Positions 51,540-61,003 of a stretch of DNA of 64,000 nt are shown in pieces (positions within the stretch are counted from its first letter, which is position 1; every line of letters begins with the position of its first letter). Under the pieces are notes generated by a model that was not told the origin of the DNA, made no database searches, and worked only from the letters and a program-made list of their open reading frames with translations. Both the position numbers and the translations under genes were made by a program. Where the stretch lies: positions 256,532 through 320,531 of the forward strand of contig NZ_QKZO01000003.1 in the NCBI RefSeq assembly GCF_003254295.1. Direction: 5' to 3'. The stretch comes from Rhodobacter capsulatus. Its GTDB lineage: Bacteria > Pseudomonadota > Alphaproteobacteria > Rhodobacterales > Rhodobacteraceae.

Positions 51540-52766
51540 TCAGATCAACGTGCCGCCCGCAGTCTCGACAAAGCGGATCAGCCGCGGCAGGCACTGGCCC
51601 TCCAGATCATATTTCGCCACCACCGAGGCCCGCGCCGCCCGGCGCATCTCCAGGTAAGCCTCGGGCCGGGCCAGCGCATCGGTCAGCGCCGCCGACCAGC
51701 CCTTGATGTCGAAGAAATCGACCAGCCGCCCGTTCACCCCGTCCTCGATCACCTCGCGCAGCGGCGCCGTGTCCGAACCCGCCACCATCGCCCCCGCCGA
51801 CATCGCCTCCATCAGCGACCAGCTGAGGACAAAGGGATAGGTCAGATAGGCATGGACCCGGCCGATCTGCATGATCGTGATGAAATCCTGATACGGCACA
51901 CGGCCCAGAAAATGCACCCGGTTCAGATCCAGCCGATCCTTCACCTCGTCCAGAAACTTCTGCTTCCACGAGCCCTCGGCGGGCGCTGCGCCATAGCTCT
52001 GCCCCTCCTCGCCGATGATCAGCACCTGCGCCGCGGGCCGCGCCGCCAGCACATCGGGCAAGGCCCGCATGAAGGTATGATAGCCGCGATAGGGCTCGAG
52101 CGAGCGGTTGATGAAGGTCACCACCTCGTCGCCCGCGCGCAGCGTCAGGCCGGTGCCCGGCACGGTATAGCGCGCCTCGGGGTTCGGCACCAGCCGCGCC
52201 GTGTTCACCCCGTCATGGCAGATGGTGATCTTCGCGCGCAGCTCGGGCGGAAAGGTCGAGGCCTGAAATTCCGTGGGGGAAAGCGCCGCATCCGCCTGCA
52301 CGATCGACTGGATCAGATGCGCCGAGCGCGCCGTGGTCGAAATCCGGCTTTCCAGCCCGGGCTTGGCGAATTCCGGGTCGAAATCGGTATCCAGCCCGGT
52401 GGTCTTGTACATCAGCTCGGCATAGACCAGCAGCTTCGCCTCGGGCCAGACCTCGCGCAGGAACAGCGTCTCGCCCCAGCCCGGATGGCCGAAGATCACA
52501 TCGGGCACATAGCCGTGTTGGCTGCGCAACTGCCGCGCCGCAAGGGCCGCGCGCATCCCGCGCTCGCTCACCTCGGCATACATTTTCGTCAGCCGCGGCT
52601 CCAGCGTCACCTCGGCGGGCTTGCGGTATTTCACCACCTTCACCGGCGCGGCGCGGGTGTTGGTTTCCGTCGTCAGCGCCAGAACCTCATGCCCGCGCGC
52701 CGCCAGCGCCGGGGCAAGATGGGGAAACTGGCCGGGGAAATTCTGATGGACGAACAGGATCTTCAT
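51540..52766 (-). CDS. glycosyltransferase (GT-B, GT4-like)
   Basis: The 408-residue protein starts MKILFVHQNFPGQFPHLAPA. The N-terminal Rossmann half contains DVIFGHPGWGETLFLREVWP. The C-terminal donor half has FINRSLEPYRGYHTFMRALP, VLIIGEEGQSYG and VHAYLTYPFVLSWSLMEAMS, with the Glu of the E-x7-E donor site in VLSWSLMEAM. It transfers a sugar to an unknown acceptor. The ATG overlaps the yejF stop (52763-52766), which puts it in the peptide-transporter operon. Confidence 0.8.
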   Translation of the reverse strand: MKILFVHQNFPGQFPHLAPALAARGHEVLALTTETNTRAAPVKVVKYRKPAEVTLEPRLTKMYAEVSERGMRAALAARQLRSQHGYVPDVIFGHPGWGETLFLREVWPEAKLLVYAELMYKTTGLDTDFDPEFAKPGLESRISTTARSAHLIQSIVQADAALSPTEFQASTFPPELRAKITICHDGVNTARLVPNPEARYTVPGTGLTLRAGDEVVTFINRSLEPYRGYHTFMRALPDVLAARPAAQVLIIGEEGQSYGAAPAEGSWKQKFLDEVKDRLDLNRVHFLGRVPYQDFITIMQIGRVHAYLTYPFVLSWSLMEAMSAGAMVAGSDTAPLREVIEDGVNGRLVDFFDIKGWSAALTDALARPEAYLEMRRAARASVVAKYDLEGQCLPRLIRFVETAGGTLI

Positions 52767-54355
52767 GCGGGTTTTCCCAAAGCCGCGGCGATCAGCGCGC
52801 GGGTATAGTCGGAAACGGGGCGTTCGAAAATCTGCGCCGCGGGACCGGCTTCGACCACATCGCCCTCTTTCATCACCATGATCTTGTGGGCCATCGCCCG
52901 CACCACGCGCAGATCATGGCTGATGAACAGATAGGCCAGCCCGTAACGGCGCTGCAGGTCGCGCAGCAAATCGACGATCTGCACCTGCACCGTCATGTCC
53001 AGCGCCGAGGTCGGCTCATCCAGCACCACCACCCGCGGGCGCAGGATCATCGCCCGGGCAATCGCGATGCGCTGGCGCTGCCCGCCGCTGAACTCGTGCG
53101 GATAGCGCGCCATCGCGGCGGGATCGAGCCCGACCTCGGCCATGATCTCGGCCACCATCTCGCGCCGGTTCCGCCCCGGCTCGACGCCATGCACCGTCAG
53201 CCCCTCGGCGATGATCTGCTCGATCGTCATGCGCGGCGACAGGCTGCCGAACGGGTCCTGAAACACGATCTGCATGTCGCGGCGCAAGGGCCGCAGCTGT
53301 TTCGATTGCCAGTGCGAAATATCCTGCCCGGCAAAGCGGATCGGGCCTTCGCTCTCGATCAGCCGCATCAGGGCGAGCGCGAGCGTGGTTTTCCCCGAGC
53401 CGGATTCGCCCACGATGCCAAGGGTTTCCCCCGCCCGCACCGACAGGCTTGCATCCTTCACCGCCTTCACATGGCCGACGGTGCGGCGCAACAGCCCGCG
53501 CTTGATCGGAAACCAGACCTTCAGCCCCTCGGCCTGCAAGAGCGGCTCGGCCCCTTCGGGCACGGGTTCCGCCCGGCCCACAGGTTCCGCCGCCAGAAGC
53601 TTCTTCGTGTAGGGATGCTGCGGATTGGCGAAAATCTCCTCGGTCCGGCCCTGTTCGACGATCTCGCCCCGGCGCATCACGCAGACCCGGTCGGCGATGC
53701 GCCGCACCACCCCCAGATCATGGCTGATGAACAGAAGGCTCATCCCCAGATCGCGTTTGAGTTCCGCCAGCAGCTCGAGGATCTGCGCCTGAATCGTCAC
53801 GTCAAGCGCCGTCGTCGGTTCATCCGCCACCAGCAGCTCCGGCCCGTTCGCCAGCGCCATCGCGATCATCACCCGCTGGCGCTGACCGCCCGAGAGCTGA
53901 TGCGGCAGATCGCCCAGACGGCTTTCCGGGTTCGAAATGCCGACCCGGGTCAAAAGCTCGACAATCCGCGCCCGCGCCGGGGCGCCCGTCAGCCCCTGAT
54001 GCAGCGCAAGGCTTTCCGCAATCTGCTTTTCGATCGAATGCAGCGGGTTGAGCGAGGTCATCGGCTCTTGAAAGATGAAGCTGATGTCATTGCCGCGCAC
54101 ATCGCGCAGCGTGGGCTCGTCCGCCCCCACCATTTCCCGGCCCAGATAACGGACCGAGCCCGTCACCCGCGCATTCGGCCCCAGAAGCGATACGGTCGAG
54201 AGCGCCGTCACCGACTTGCCCGAGCCCGACTCGCCCACCAGCGCCACGGTCTCGCCCTTCGCCACGGTGAAGCTGACGCCCTTGACGGCGGGGATGTCGC
54301 GGCCTTCCTGACGGAAGCTGACGCACAGGGTGTCGACGGTGAGAACGGCAGTCAT
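52763..54355 (-). CDS. yejF: peptide ABC transporter ATP-binding protein, duplicated (YejF type)
   Basis: The 530-residue protein carries two complete ABC cassettes. The first has GESGSGKSVT and LSGGQRQRVMIAMAL (~30-230). The second has GESGSGKTTLALAL and FSGGQRQRIAIARAM (~300-510). Both have Walker B DEPT. It energises the YejBE permease for import of peptides such as microcin C-like compounds. The gene is downstream of yejA, yejB and yejE with 4-nt overlaps. Confidence 0.93.
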   Translation of the reverse strand: MTAVLTVDTLCVSFRQEGRDIPAVKGVSFTVAKGETVALVGESGSGKSVTALSTVSLLGPNARVTGSVRYLGREMVGADEPTLRDVRGNDISFIFQEPMTSLNPLHSIEKQIAESLALHQGLTGAPARARIVELLTRVGISNPESRLGDLPHQLSGGQRQRVMIAMALANGPELLVADEPTTALDVTIQAQILELLAELKRDLGMSLLFISHDLGVVRRIADRVCVMRRGEIVEQGRTEEIFANPQHPYTKKLLAAEPVGRAEPVPEGAEPLLQAEGLKVWFPIKRGLLRRTVGHVKAVKDASLSVRAGETLGIVGESGSGKTTLALALMRLIESEGPIRFAGQDISHWQSKQLRPLRRDMQIVFQDPFGSLSPRMTIEQIIAEGLTVHGVEPGRNRREMVAEIMAEVGLDPAAMARYPHEFSGGQRQRIAIARAMILRPRVVVLDEPTSALDMTVQVQIVDLLRDLQRRYGLAYLFISHDLRVVRAMAHKIMVMKEGDVVEAGPAAQIFERPVSDYTRALIAAALGKPA

Positions 54356-55461
54356 TTGAACACCTTGCGCGGGTCAAAGGCATCGCGCAGGCCCTCGAAC
54401 ACGAAGACAAGCAGCGAGAGCATGGTGGCGAAGGTGACAAAGGCGGTAAAGGCCAGCCAGGGCGCCTGCAGATGCTGTTTCGCCTGCAGCGCCAACTCGC
54501 CAAGCGAGGGGGCCGAGGTGGGCAGCCCGTAGCCAAGATAATCGAGCGTCGCCAGCCCCGAGATCGCCCCGGTGATGACAAAGGGCAGCATGGTGATGGT
54601 GGCGACCATCGCATTGGGCAGGATGTGGCGGACCATGATGACGCGATCGGAAACCCCCAAGGCCCGGGCGGCGCGGACATATTCGAAATTGCGCGCGCGC
54701 AGGAACTCGGCCCGGACAACGCCGGTCAGCGCGGGCCAGCCAAACAGGATCGTGACGCCCACAAGCAGCCAGAACGAGCGGCCGAGGATCGCAAACAGGA
54801 TGATGATCACGTAAAGTGAGGGGGTGGAGGACCAGATTTCCAGAAGCCGCTGGAAGATCAGATCGACCTTGCCGCCGAAATAGCCCTGCACCGCCCCGGC
54901 CGCGATGCCCAGAACCGAGGAGACCGAGGCGACGATCAGCGCGAAGGCGACCGAGATGCGAAAGCCATAGATCACCCGCGCCGCCACATCGCGCGCCGTG
55001 TCGTCGGTGCCCAGCCAGTGGTCCCGGTCGGGGGCCGAGGGGGCAGTGCCGACATCGTTGATCGTGCGGTAGTGATAGGGAATGACCGGCCAGATCATCC
55101 AGCCTTTTTCAATGGCTTCGCCGCCGACGGTGCCACTGGTCTCGGCCTCTTTCCGGGTGTCTTCGGGGGTATCCCAGCATTCTTGCCGCCCGCCGGTGAC
55201 GATCAGGCATTGCACGGCGGGGTCGGTATAGATCGCCTCGGTGCGAAAGTCGCCGCCAAAGGCGGTTTCGGGGTAGAACTGATAGACCGGGAAGAAGAAT
55301 TCGCCGCGGTAGCGCACCACGATCGGGTGATCATTGGCGATCAGCTCGGCGAAAATCGACAGGACGAACAGCGTCGAAAAGACGATCAGCGACCAGAAGG
55401 CGCGGCGGTTGGCGCGGAAGTTGCGCCACCGGCGCTGCGCAAGGGGGGACAGGGGCATCAA
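54352..55461 (-). CDS. yejE: peptide ABC transporter permease (YejE type)
   Basis: The 369-residue inner-membrane protein has a long N-terminal segment with RANRRAFWSLIVFSTLFVLS as first helix. A periplasmic insert between helices 1 and 2 follows, typical of YejE. The binding-protein-dependent transport domain has DDTARDVAARVIYGFRISVA and the EAA loop EFLRARNFEYVRAARALGVS. It pairs with YejB. It overlaps yejB and yejF by ATGA at both ends. Confidence 0.93.
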   Translation of the reverse strand: MMPLSPLAQRRWRNFRANRRAFWSLIVFSTLFVLSIFAELIANDHPIVVRYRGEFFFPVYQFYPETAFGGDFRTEAIYTDPAVQCLIVTGGRQECWDTPEDTRKEAETSGTVGGEAIEKGWMIWPVIPYHYRTINDVGTAPSAPDRDHWLGTDDTARDVAARVIYGFRISVAFALIVASVSSVLGIAAGAVQGYFGGKVDLIFQRLLEIWSSTPSLYVIIILFAILGRSFWLLVGVTILFGWPALTGVVRAEFLRARNFEYVRAARALGVSDRVIMVRHILPNAMVATITMLPFVITGAISGLATLDYLGYGLPTSAPSLGELALQAKQHLQAPWLAFTAFVTFATMLSLLVFVFEGLRDAFDPRKVFK

Positions 55462-56609
55462 CCGGCCCTCCGCTCGAAGTCGATGCGCGGATCGACAAGG
55501 GTATAGGTGATGTCGGACAGGATCCCGATCCCCAGCGAAATCAGGCCGAACGCATAAAGCGATCCGAAAACAACGGGATAGTCACGCTCGACCGCGGCCT
55601 GATAGCCCAGAAGGCCAAGCCCGTCGAGCGAGAACATCGTCTCGATGATCAGCGAGCCGGAAAAGAGCACCGAGAGGAACAGGCCCGGGAACCCCGCGAT
55701 CACGATCAGCATGGCGTTGCGGAAGACATGGCCGTAAAGCACGCGGGATTCGGTCAGCCCCTTGGCGCGGGCGGTCATCACATATTGCTTGTTGATCTCG
55801 TCGAGGAAGGAATTCTTCGTCAGAAGCGTCAGCGTGACGAAGGAGGACAGCGTGATCGCGATCGTCGGCAGGCAGATGTGCCAGAGGTAATCGAGCACCT
55901 TGCCGCCCAGCGAGAGCGTGTCGAAATCATCCGAGGTCAGCCCGCGCAGCGGGAAGATCTTCCAGTAGCTGCCGCCCGCGAAAAGCACCATCAAGAGCAC
56001 GGAAAACACAAGCGTCGGAATGGCATAGGCGACGATGATCGCGGCCGAGGTCCAGGTGTCGAAGCTGGTGCCGTCCTTCACCGCCTTGCGGATTCCCAAG
56101 GGGATCGAGATCAGATAGGCCAGCAGCGTCGACCAGAGCCCGAGCGAAATCGAGACCGGCAGCTTCTCGATCACCAGATCGATCACCGACTTGTTCTTGA
56201 AGAAACTGTTGCCGAAATCGAAGACGAGGTAATCGCCCATCATCTTGAAAAAGCGCTCATGCGCCGGGATCTTCTCGCGCGTGCAGGCCGGATCCTTCAG
56301 GTTCGGCGCGCCGGTGAAACCCGGGGCGCAGGTGATGCGCGAAAAGCCCATCTGCACCTCGAGCTGCGCCAGAAGATCGGGGGAAATCCCCCTTGCGCCC
56401 TGATAGCCCATGTCCTCGGCCGATTGTTGCTGCCCCGCATCGGCGCCGCCGGTCAGGTTGCGCGTCGCATCGGATTCGCCCTGCACCCGGGCGATGATGC
56501 TTTCGATCGGCCCCCCGGGCACGAATTGCGTCAGCGCGAAATTGATCAGCATGATGCCGAACAGCGTCGGCACAACCAGCATCAACCGCCGCAGGATATA
56601 GGCGCCCAT
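55458..56609 (-). CDS. yejB: peptide ABC transporter permease (YejB type)
   Basis: The 383-residue inner-membrane protein starts MGAYILRRLMLVVPTLFGIM, the usual DppB/YejB opening. It has a large periplasmic loop (with a hydrophilic insert ~45-115) and the EAA motif NKQYVMTARAKGLTESRVLY. The start was set at ATG 56609 after AAGGGAACG; a GTG six codons earlier is less likely. It forms the channel with YejE. Confidence 0.92.
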   Translation of the reverse strand: MGAYILRRLMLVVPTLFGIMLINFALTQFVPGGPIESIIARVQGESDATRNLTGGADAGQQQSAEDMGYQGARGISPDLLAQLEVQMGFSRITCAPGFTGAPNLKDPACTREKIPAHERFFKMMGDYLVFDFGNSFFKNKSVIDLVIEKLPVSISLGLWSTLLAYLISIPLGIRKAVKDGTSFDTWTSAAIIVAYAIPTLVFSVLLMVLFAGGSYWKIFPLRGLTSDDFDTLSLGGKVLDYLWHICLPTIAITLSSFVTLTLLTKNSFLDEINKQYVMTARAKGLTESRVLYGHVFRNAMLIVIAGFPGLFLSVLFSGSLIIETMFSLDGLGLLGYQAAVERDYPVVFGSLYAFGLISLGIGILSDITYTLVDPRIDFERRAG

Positions 56610-56656
56610 CGTTCCCTTGCCTTGCACTTTTGCAACTTTCAGGCGAGCAAAAAGCC

Positions 56657-58549
56657 CTAGAGCGCCCCTGCCGCTTTCAGTTTTGCAGCCTTCTCGGCGT
56701 TATACCACCAGAAGTCCAGCTCTCCCAGCGCATAGGGCGGCAGCGTTTCGGGGTGCTCGTAGATGTCGTAATAGGCGACGGTGTGGCTGTCCTTGTACCA
56801 TTGCGGCACCCAGAACTGCAGCGCCCGCAGCGCCCGATCCAGCGCATGCACGCGGGGGATCAGCTCTTCCCGGCTCGTCGCCTCCTCGACCTTGCGGATC
56901 AGCGCGTCAATGGCCGGATTGGCGATGCCCGCCAGATTGAAGGCATCCGCGGTCGCGGCAGATCCGAAATATTGCTGCAGATCGGCGCCCGGCAACAGAT
57001 CCTGGCCGAAATGCCCGGTGATCAGGTCGAAATCATGCCGCGCCTTGCGTTCCTGATGCTGCGCATCATCAACGCGCAGATGCACCGCATCCACCCCCAG
57101 CGCGCGCAGGTTTTCCACGAAAGGATTGATCACCCGGTCAAAGGTCTGGCTGTCGTTGATGAATTCGACATGCAACAGCTCCCCTTTCGCGTTGCGCCGC
57201 ATCCCGTCCGCGCCCACGACCCAGCCCGCCGCATCCAGCAGCGCCGCCGCCTTGCGCATGTTGCCCCGGTCAAGCTGGCGCTTGCCCGACACGGCCGCCA
57301 TCACCGCCGGATCGGTCAGAACGCCTTCGGGCAGATCCTTGGCCAAGGGGGTCAGCAGCGCCAGCTCCTCCGCCGAGGGCGTGCCCGTCGCCGCCAGCTC
57401 CGAATTTTCCCAGGGCGAATTGATCCGCGCATAAAGCCCGTAAAACAGCGTCTCGTTCGACCAGTCGAAGTTGAACATCAAGGCCAGCGCCTGGCGCACG
57501 CGGATGTCCTGAAACTTCTCGCGCCGCAGGTTGATCGCCCAGCCCTGCCCGTTCGCGACGCTGCCATCATGCAGCTGCGCCTTGACCACATGCCCCGCCT
57601 GCACCGCCGGGAACGCATATTGCGTCGCCCAGATGATCGAGCTGGCCTCGTTGCGGAAGGTGTAGCTGCCCGCCTTGAACCCCTCGAAGGCGGATTGGTA
57701 ATCGCCGTAATATTCGACGCGGATGCGGTCGAAATTGGCGCGTCCGAGATTGATTGGCAGCTTTTCCCCCCAATAGGCCGGGTTGCGCTTCCAGACCACG
57801 GTCTGGCCCATCTTGAAACTGTCGAGCATGTAGGGGCCCGAGCCGATCAGCGCCACCGGCACCGGCTTGGCCAGATCGATCTTGTCCCGCGCGAACTGCG
57901 CCTTCGAAAACACCGGAAAGCCGCCCGCCGACTGGATGATGTCGCGCTTCGGGTAATCGGGCTTGAAGGTGAATTTGATCCGGCGCGCATCCAGCACCTC
58001 GACCGCGGCGATCTGCTGCGCGACCACCGCGCGGAAGCTCGACAAGCCCTTGTCGCGCATGGTTTCATAGGAAAACAGCACATCCTCGATCGTCAGCGGC
58101 GTGCCGTCGGAAAAGGTGATGCCGGGGCGCAGGGTGAAGATCACCCAATCGCGCGAGGGCGGATATTCGAAGCTTTCACAGAGCAGGCAATAGGCCTCGC
58201 CCACCGTATCCGCGGTGCCGGTCAACATGCTTTCCTGCGGCGCGCTGGACAAAGGCGCGGCGCGGCCCTCGATCGTGTAGGGGTTGAAGTTGTCAAAACC
58301 GTAGGGCGTCCATTCGGAAATCTCGCCGCCCTTCGGCGCATCTGGGTTCACATAATCCAGATGCTTGAAATCGGGCGGATATTTCACCGTGCCAAGGGTG
58401 GCGATCGCCGCGGCGGTGATCGTCTCCCCGGCGCGCAGCGGACCCGCAAGGCCGCTGGCCAGACACAAGGCCAGAAGCCCGCCGCCAAGGGCGCGGAGCA
58501 TGTCCCCCCGCCGTTCCCGCACCGCCACCAGACCTGCCGCTTTCGCCAT
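56657..58549 (-). CDS. yejA: peptide ABC transporter substrate-binding protein (YejA type)
   Basis: The 630-residue periplasmic protein of solute-binding family 5. The start MAKAAGLVAVRERRGDMLRA (ATG 58549, after GGGGAGAG) leads into a signal peptide ending GPLRAGETI; the frame to 58636 is an unneeded extension. It has LGTVKYPPDFKHLDYVNPDA, PKGGEISEWTPYGFDNFNPY and WGEKLPINLGRANFDRIRVE, matching YejA. It binds oligopeptides for the YejBEF importer and heads its operon. Confidence 0.93.
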   Translation of the reverse strand: MAKAAGLVAVRERRGDMLRALGGGLLALCLASGLAGPLRAGETITAAAIATLGTVKYPPDFKHLDYVNPDAPKGGEISEWTPYGFDNFNPYTIEGRAAPLSSAPQESMLTGTADTVGEAYCLLCESFEYPPSRDWVIFTLRPGITFSDGTPLTIEDVLFSYETMRDKGLSSFRAVVAQQIAAVEVLDARRIKFTFKPDYPKRDIIQSAGGFPVFSKAQFARDKIDLAKPVPVALIGSGPYMLDSFKMGQTVVWKRNPAYWGEKLPINLGRANFDRIRVEYYGDYQSAFEGFKAGSYTFRNEASSIIWATQYAFPAVQAGHVVKAQLHDGSVANGQGWAINLRREKFQDIRVRQALALMFNFDWSNETLFYGLYARINSPWENSELAATGTPSAEELALLTPLAKDLPEGVLTDPAVMAAVSGKRQLDRGNMRKAAALLDAAGWVVGADGMRRNAKGELLHVEFINDSQTFDRVINPFVENLRALGVDAVHLRVDDAQHQERKARHDFDLITGHFGQDLLPGADLQQYFGSAATADAFNLAGIANPAIDALIRKVEEATSREELIPRVHALDRALRALQFWVPQWYKDSHTVAYYDIYEHPETLPPYALGELDFWWYNAEKAAKLKAAGAL

Positions 58550-58672
58550 TTTGCTCTCCCCTTTTGTCCCACTAAAGGGCGAAGGCGGCGCCGGGGCAAG
58601 TTGCAAAGATGTGAGGGCAAAAGGAAAGGGCCGCACCTTGCGGCACGGCCCCCGGAATTTCTGTGGCTGCGC

Positions 58673-59272
58673 TCAGCGCGGCAGCGTGTTCAGATAGGCG
58701 ATCACGTTGGCGCGGTCGGCAGCTTCGGGCAGACCGACGAAGGACATCTTGGTGCCCGGCACTTCGGCTTTCGGGCTGACCAGATAGATGTCGAGACGCT
58801 CGGGCGTCCAGTTGCCGACATGGTTCTTCATCGCGGTCGAATATTTGAAGCCTTCGACGGTGGCGGTGGCGCGGCCGATGACGCCGTTCAGATGCGGACC
58901 GACGGCGTTCTTGCCATCGATCTTGTGGCAGGCCTTGCAGGTCTTGTTGAACTTCTCTTCGCCGGCTTTCGCATCGCCGGTGATGGTGGCCGGATCCACT
59001 TCGACATAGGCGGGCGGCGGCGGCGCGGCGGGCTCGGCCGGGGCGGCAGCTTCGGCAGCGTCGGCGGCGGGCGCGGCAGCGGCGGGCGCCTTGGCGGGCA
59101 TGGCGGCCTCGTCAACCGAGGGCAGCAGGGCCCTCCCGTCCGCACCGACCGCAACGGCGGTGGCCGGTCGCGTCGCGAAGAGCGAGTTGGAAAGCATGTA
59201 GATGAACCCGTAGAACAGGGCCACGGCGAAAAGCGTGACCCCAATCTTCGTGATGTGCGTCTTGACGAGCAT
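58673..59272 (-). CDS. cycY: membrane-anchored cytochrome c_y
   Basis: The 199-residue protein has an uncleaved N-terminal membrane anchor ([20 protein letters not shown]). A long Ala/Pro linker (~45-95) is followed by a class I cytochrome c domain with haem motif CKACH (112-116) and Met ligand in [10 protein letters not shown]. This architecture and length match cytochrome c_y of Rhodobacter capsulatus. That protein carries electrons from the bc1 complex to the reaction centre and the cbb3 oxidase without leaving the membrane. Start ATG 59272 follows GGGGGAGCC. It is divergent from pheA, as in Rhodobacter. Confidence 0.95.
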   Translation of the reverse strand: MLVKTHITKIGVTLFAVALFYGFIYMLSNSLFATRPATAVAVGADGRALLPSVDEAAMPAKAPAAAAPAADAAEAAAPAEPAAPPPPAYVEVDPATITGDAKAGEEKFNKTCKACHKIDGKNAVGPHLNGVIGRATATVEGFKYSTAMKNHVGNWTPERLDIYLVSPKAEVPGTKMSFVGLPEAADRANVIAYLNTLPR

Positions 59273-59472
59273 GGCTCCCCCGGCGGTTGGCATCTGCGGT
59301 TGGCGCATCTACGCGCTTCGCCTTGCACATTTCAAGGTTCATTCGCGCGGCAAATTGCGTTTGGGGCGCGATAAAAAGGCGCGGATCAGGGGCTTGACGG
59401 CAGATCGGCGCTTTTCTTGGCCCGGTCTTTGCGACATCAAGGGGGCGGATCGACTGTCAGGGGAATGCAGGC

Positions 59473-60312
59473 ATGGCGGGAAATGGCGTGATCGCCTTTC
59501 AGGGGGAATTGGGGGCCTATTCGCATGAGGCCGCAAACCGGGCGCGGCCGGGGATGGATCCGCTGCCCTGCGCCACCTTCGAGGAGGTGATCGACGCCGT
59601 GCGCGAGGGCCGGGCCGAGCTGGCGATGCTGCCGGTCGAGAACTCGACCTATGGCCGGGTCGCCGACATTCACCGGCTGTTGCCGGAATCGGGGCTGCAT
59701 ATCCTCGATGAGCATTTCCTGCGCGTCCGCATCGCGCTGATGAGCCTGCCGGGCACGCAGCTGGAAGACATTCGGCATGTGCGGGCGCATCTGGTGCTTT
59801 TGCCGCAATCGGCGCGGTTCCTGCGCACCCATGGCATCGCGGGCCATGCCGCTGCCGACAGCGCGGGCGCCGCGGCGGAGCTTGCACGGTCAAAGACCCC
59901 GGGCGAGGGGGTTCTGGCCTCGGACCTCGCCGCCTCGATCTACGGGCTTGAGGTGCTGGCCCGCGACATCGAGGATCACGGCCATAACACCACCCGCTTC
60001 CTTGTCATGGGCCGCCAGCCCGACGACCGCCGCCGCGGCCCCCGGATGATGACCACCTTCGTCTTTGAAGTGCGCAACATCCCGGCCGCGCTTTACAAGG
60101 CGATGGGCGGTTTCGCGACGAATGGCGTGAACATGACGAAGCTGGAAAGCTACATGCTCGACGGCTCCTTCACCGCGACGCAGTTCTACGCCGATATCGA
60201 GGGCCATCCCGAGGATGAAAACGTCCGCCTGGCGCTGGACGAGCTGCGCTATTTCACCTCGTATCTGCACATCCTGGGCACCTATCCGGCCGATCCGCGC
60301 CGTCAAGAATGA
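59473..60312 (+). CDS. pheA: prephenate dehydratase
   Basis: The 279-residue cytoplasmic enzyme makes phenylpyruvate for phenylalanine synthesis. The catalytic domain has FQGELGAYSHEAANRA, PVENSTYGRVADIHRLL and NTTRFLVMGRQP, with the essential Thr in NTTRF. The C-terminal ACT regulatory domain (~190-270) contains NIPAALYKAMGGFATNGVNM and KLESYMLDG (ESRP-like), so feedback inhibition by phenylalanine is expected. No chorismate mutase domain is fused. ATG 59473 is preceded by AGGGGAATGCAGGC. Confidence 0.96.
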   Translation: MAGNGVIAFQGELGAYSHEAANRARPGMDPLPCATFEEVIDAVREGRAELAMLPVENSTYGRVADIHRLLPESGLHILDEHFLRVRIALMSLPGTQLEDIRHVRAHLVLLPQSARFLRTHGIAGHAAADSAGAAAELARSKTPGEGVLASDLAASIYGLEVLARDIEDHGHNTTRFLVMGRQPDDRRRGPRMMTTFVFEVRNIPAALYKAMGGFATNGVNMTKLESYMLDGSFTATQFYADIEGHPEDENVRLALDELRYFTSYLHILGTYPADPRRQE

Positions 60313-60330
60313 AGAGCGGGCAGGAATGAA

Positions 60331-60420
60331 AAAGGGGGGGCCTTGCCCCCCGTCCTTCGGACTCCCCCCGGCCTATTTGCACCAAGAAAAAACATCGCGT
60401 TTTCCTTGGCAAAATACGCC
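60331..60420 (+). repeat. GC-palindrome plus TATTTG intergenic repeat, copy D
   Basis: GGGGGGGCCTTGCCCCCC is followed by GTCCTTCGGAC, TCCCCCCGG and CTATTTGCACCAAGAAAAAAC, then TTTTCCTTGGCAAAATACG. It is the same order and size as copy B, with the second mirrored TTGG...AAATACG half. Confidence 0.8.
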
Positions 60421-60480
60421 GCAGGGGTGAATTGGCCGCAGGCCAAGAGGGGGGCGCGCAGCCCCCCTGCCCCCGCCCGA

Positions 60481-60939
60481 TCAGGCGGCGCGGCTTTCCA
60501 GATCGCGCAGGAAGCTCTTGATCCGTTCGTCATAGCGGCGGTCAAGATTGGCCCGGCCGAGCCGCGCCGATTGCAGCAAAAGCCGCCCGCCCAGCGTGCG
60601 CGGCTTGATCTCGAGCAGCGTCGACATCCGGCTGCGGCGCGGCGCCAGCGCGGCGAATTCCAGCACCAGCGTCACCTCGAACCCCGAGGAAGTGCCGCTG
60701 TAATCGATCCGCACCGGCGCCTCGTAGCGGGCGACGTCGACGACCATCTGCCGCGGCTTGCCGCGCAGCCGAAAGCCCACGTCCCAGGACAGGCCCGCGC
60801 CCTTTTCGGCCAGCGAATCGAGCCTGCGCATCACCACGCCCTTCTTCATCGCGGCGCGTTCCAGCGCGGGGATGTCGGTGAGCTGTTCGAAAAGCCTGTC
60901 GGCGGGCAAGGCCACGTCGACGCGGTTGCTGAATTTCAT
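60481..60939 (-). CDS. SRPBCC-fold (START-like) protein
   Basis: The 152-residue protein begins MKFSNRVDVALPADRLFEQL, the usual opening of polyketide-cyclase/START-type lipid- or ligand-binding folds. It continues as a single domain with GLSWDVGFRLRGKPRQMVVD and TLVLEFAALAPRRSRMSTLL and a C-terminal helix RYDERIKSFLRDLESRAA. Start ATG 60939 is preceded by a GGAGGCAG ribosome site. It may bind a lipid or aromatic ligand; the function is not known. Confidence 0.8.
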   Translation of the reverse strand: MKFSNRVDVALPADRLFEQLTDIPALERAAMKKGVVMRRLDSLAEKGAGLSWDVGFRLRGKPRQMVVDVARYEAPVRIDYSGTSSGFEVTLVLEFAALAPRRSRMSTLLEIKPRTLGGRLLLQSARLGRANLDRRYDERIKSFLRDLESRAA

Positions 60940-61003
60940 GCCTGCCTCCGATGAGGTGGCCGCTTTGGCCACCCGATTCCCTTGCCGAAAGCCCCCGCGG
61001 CTG

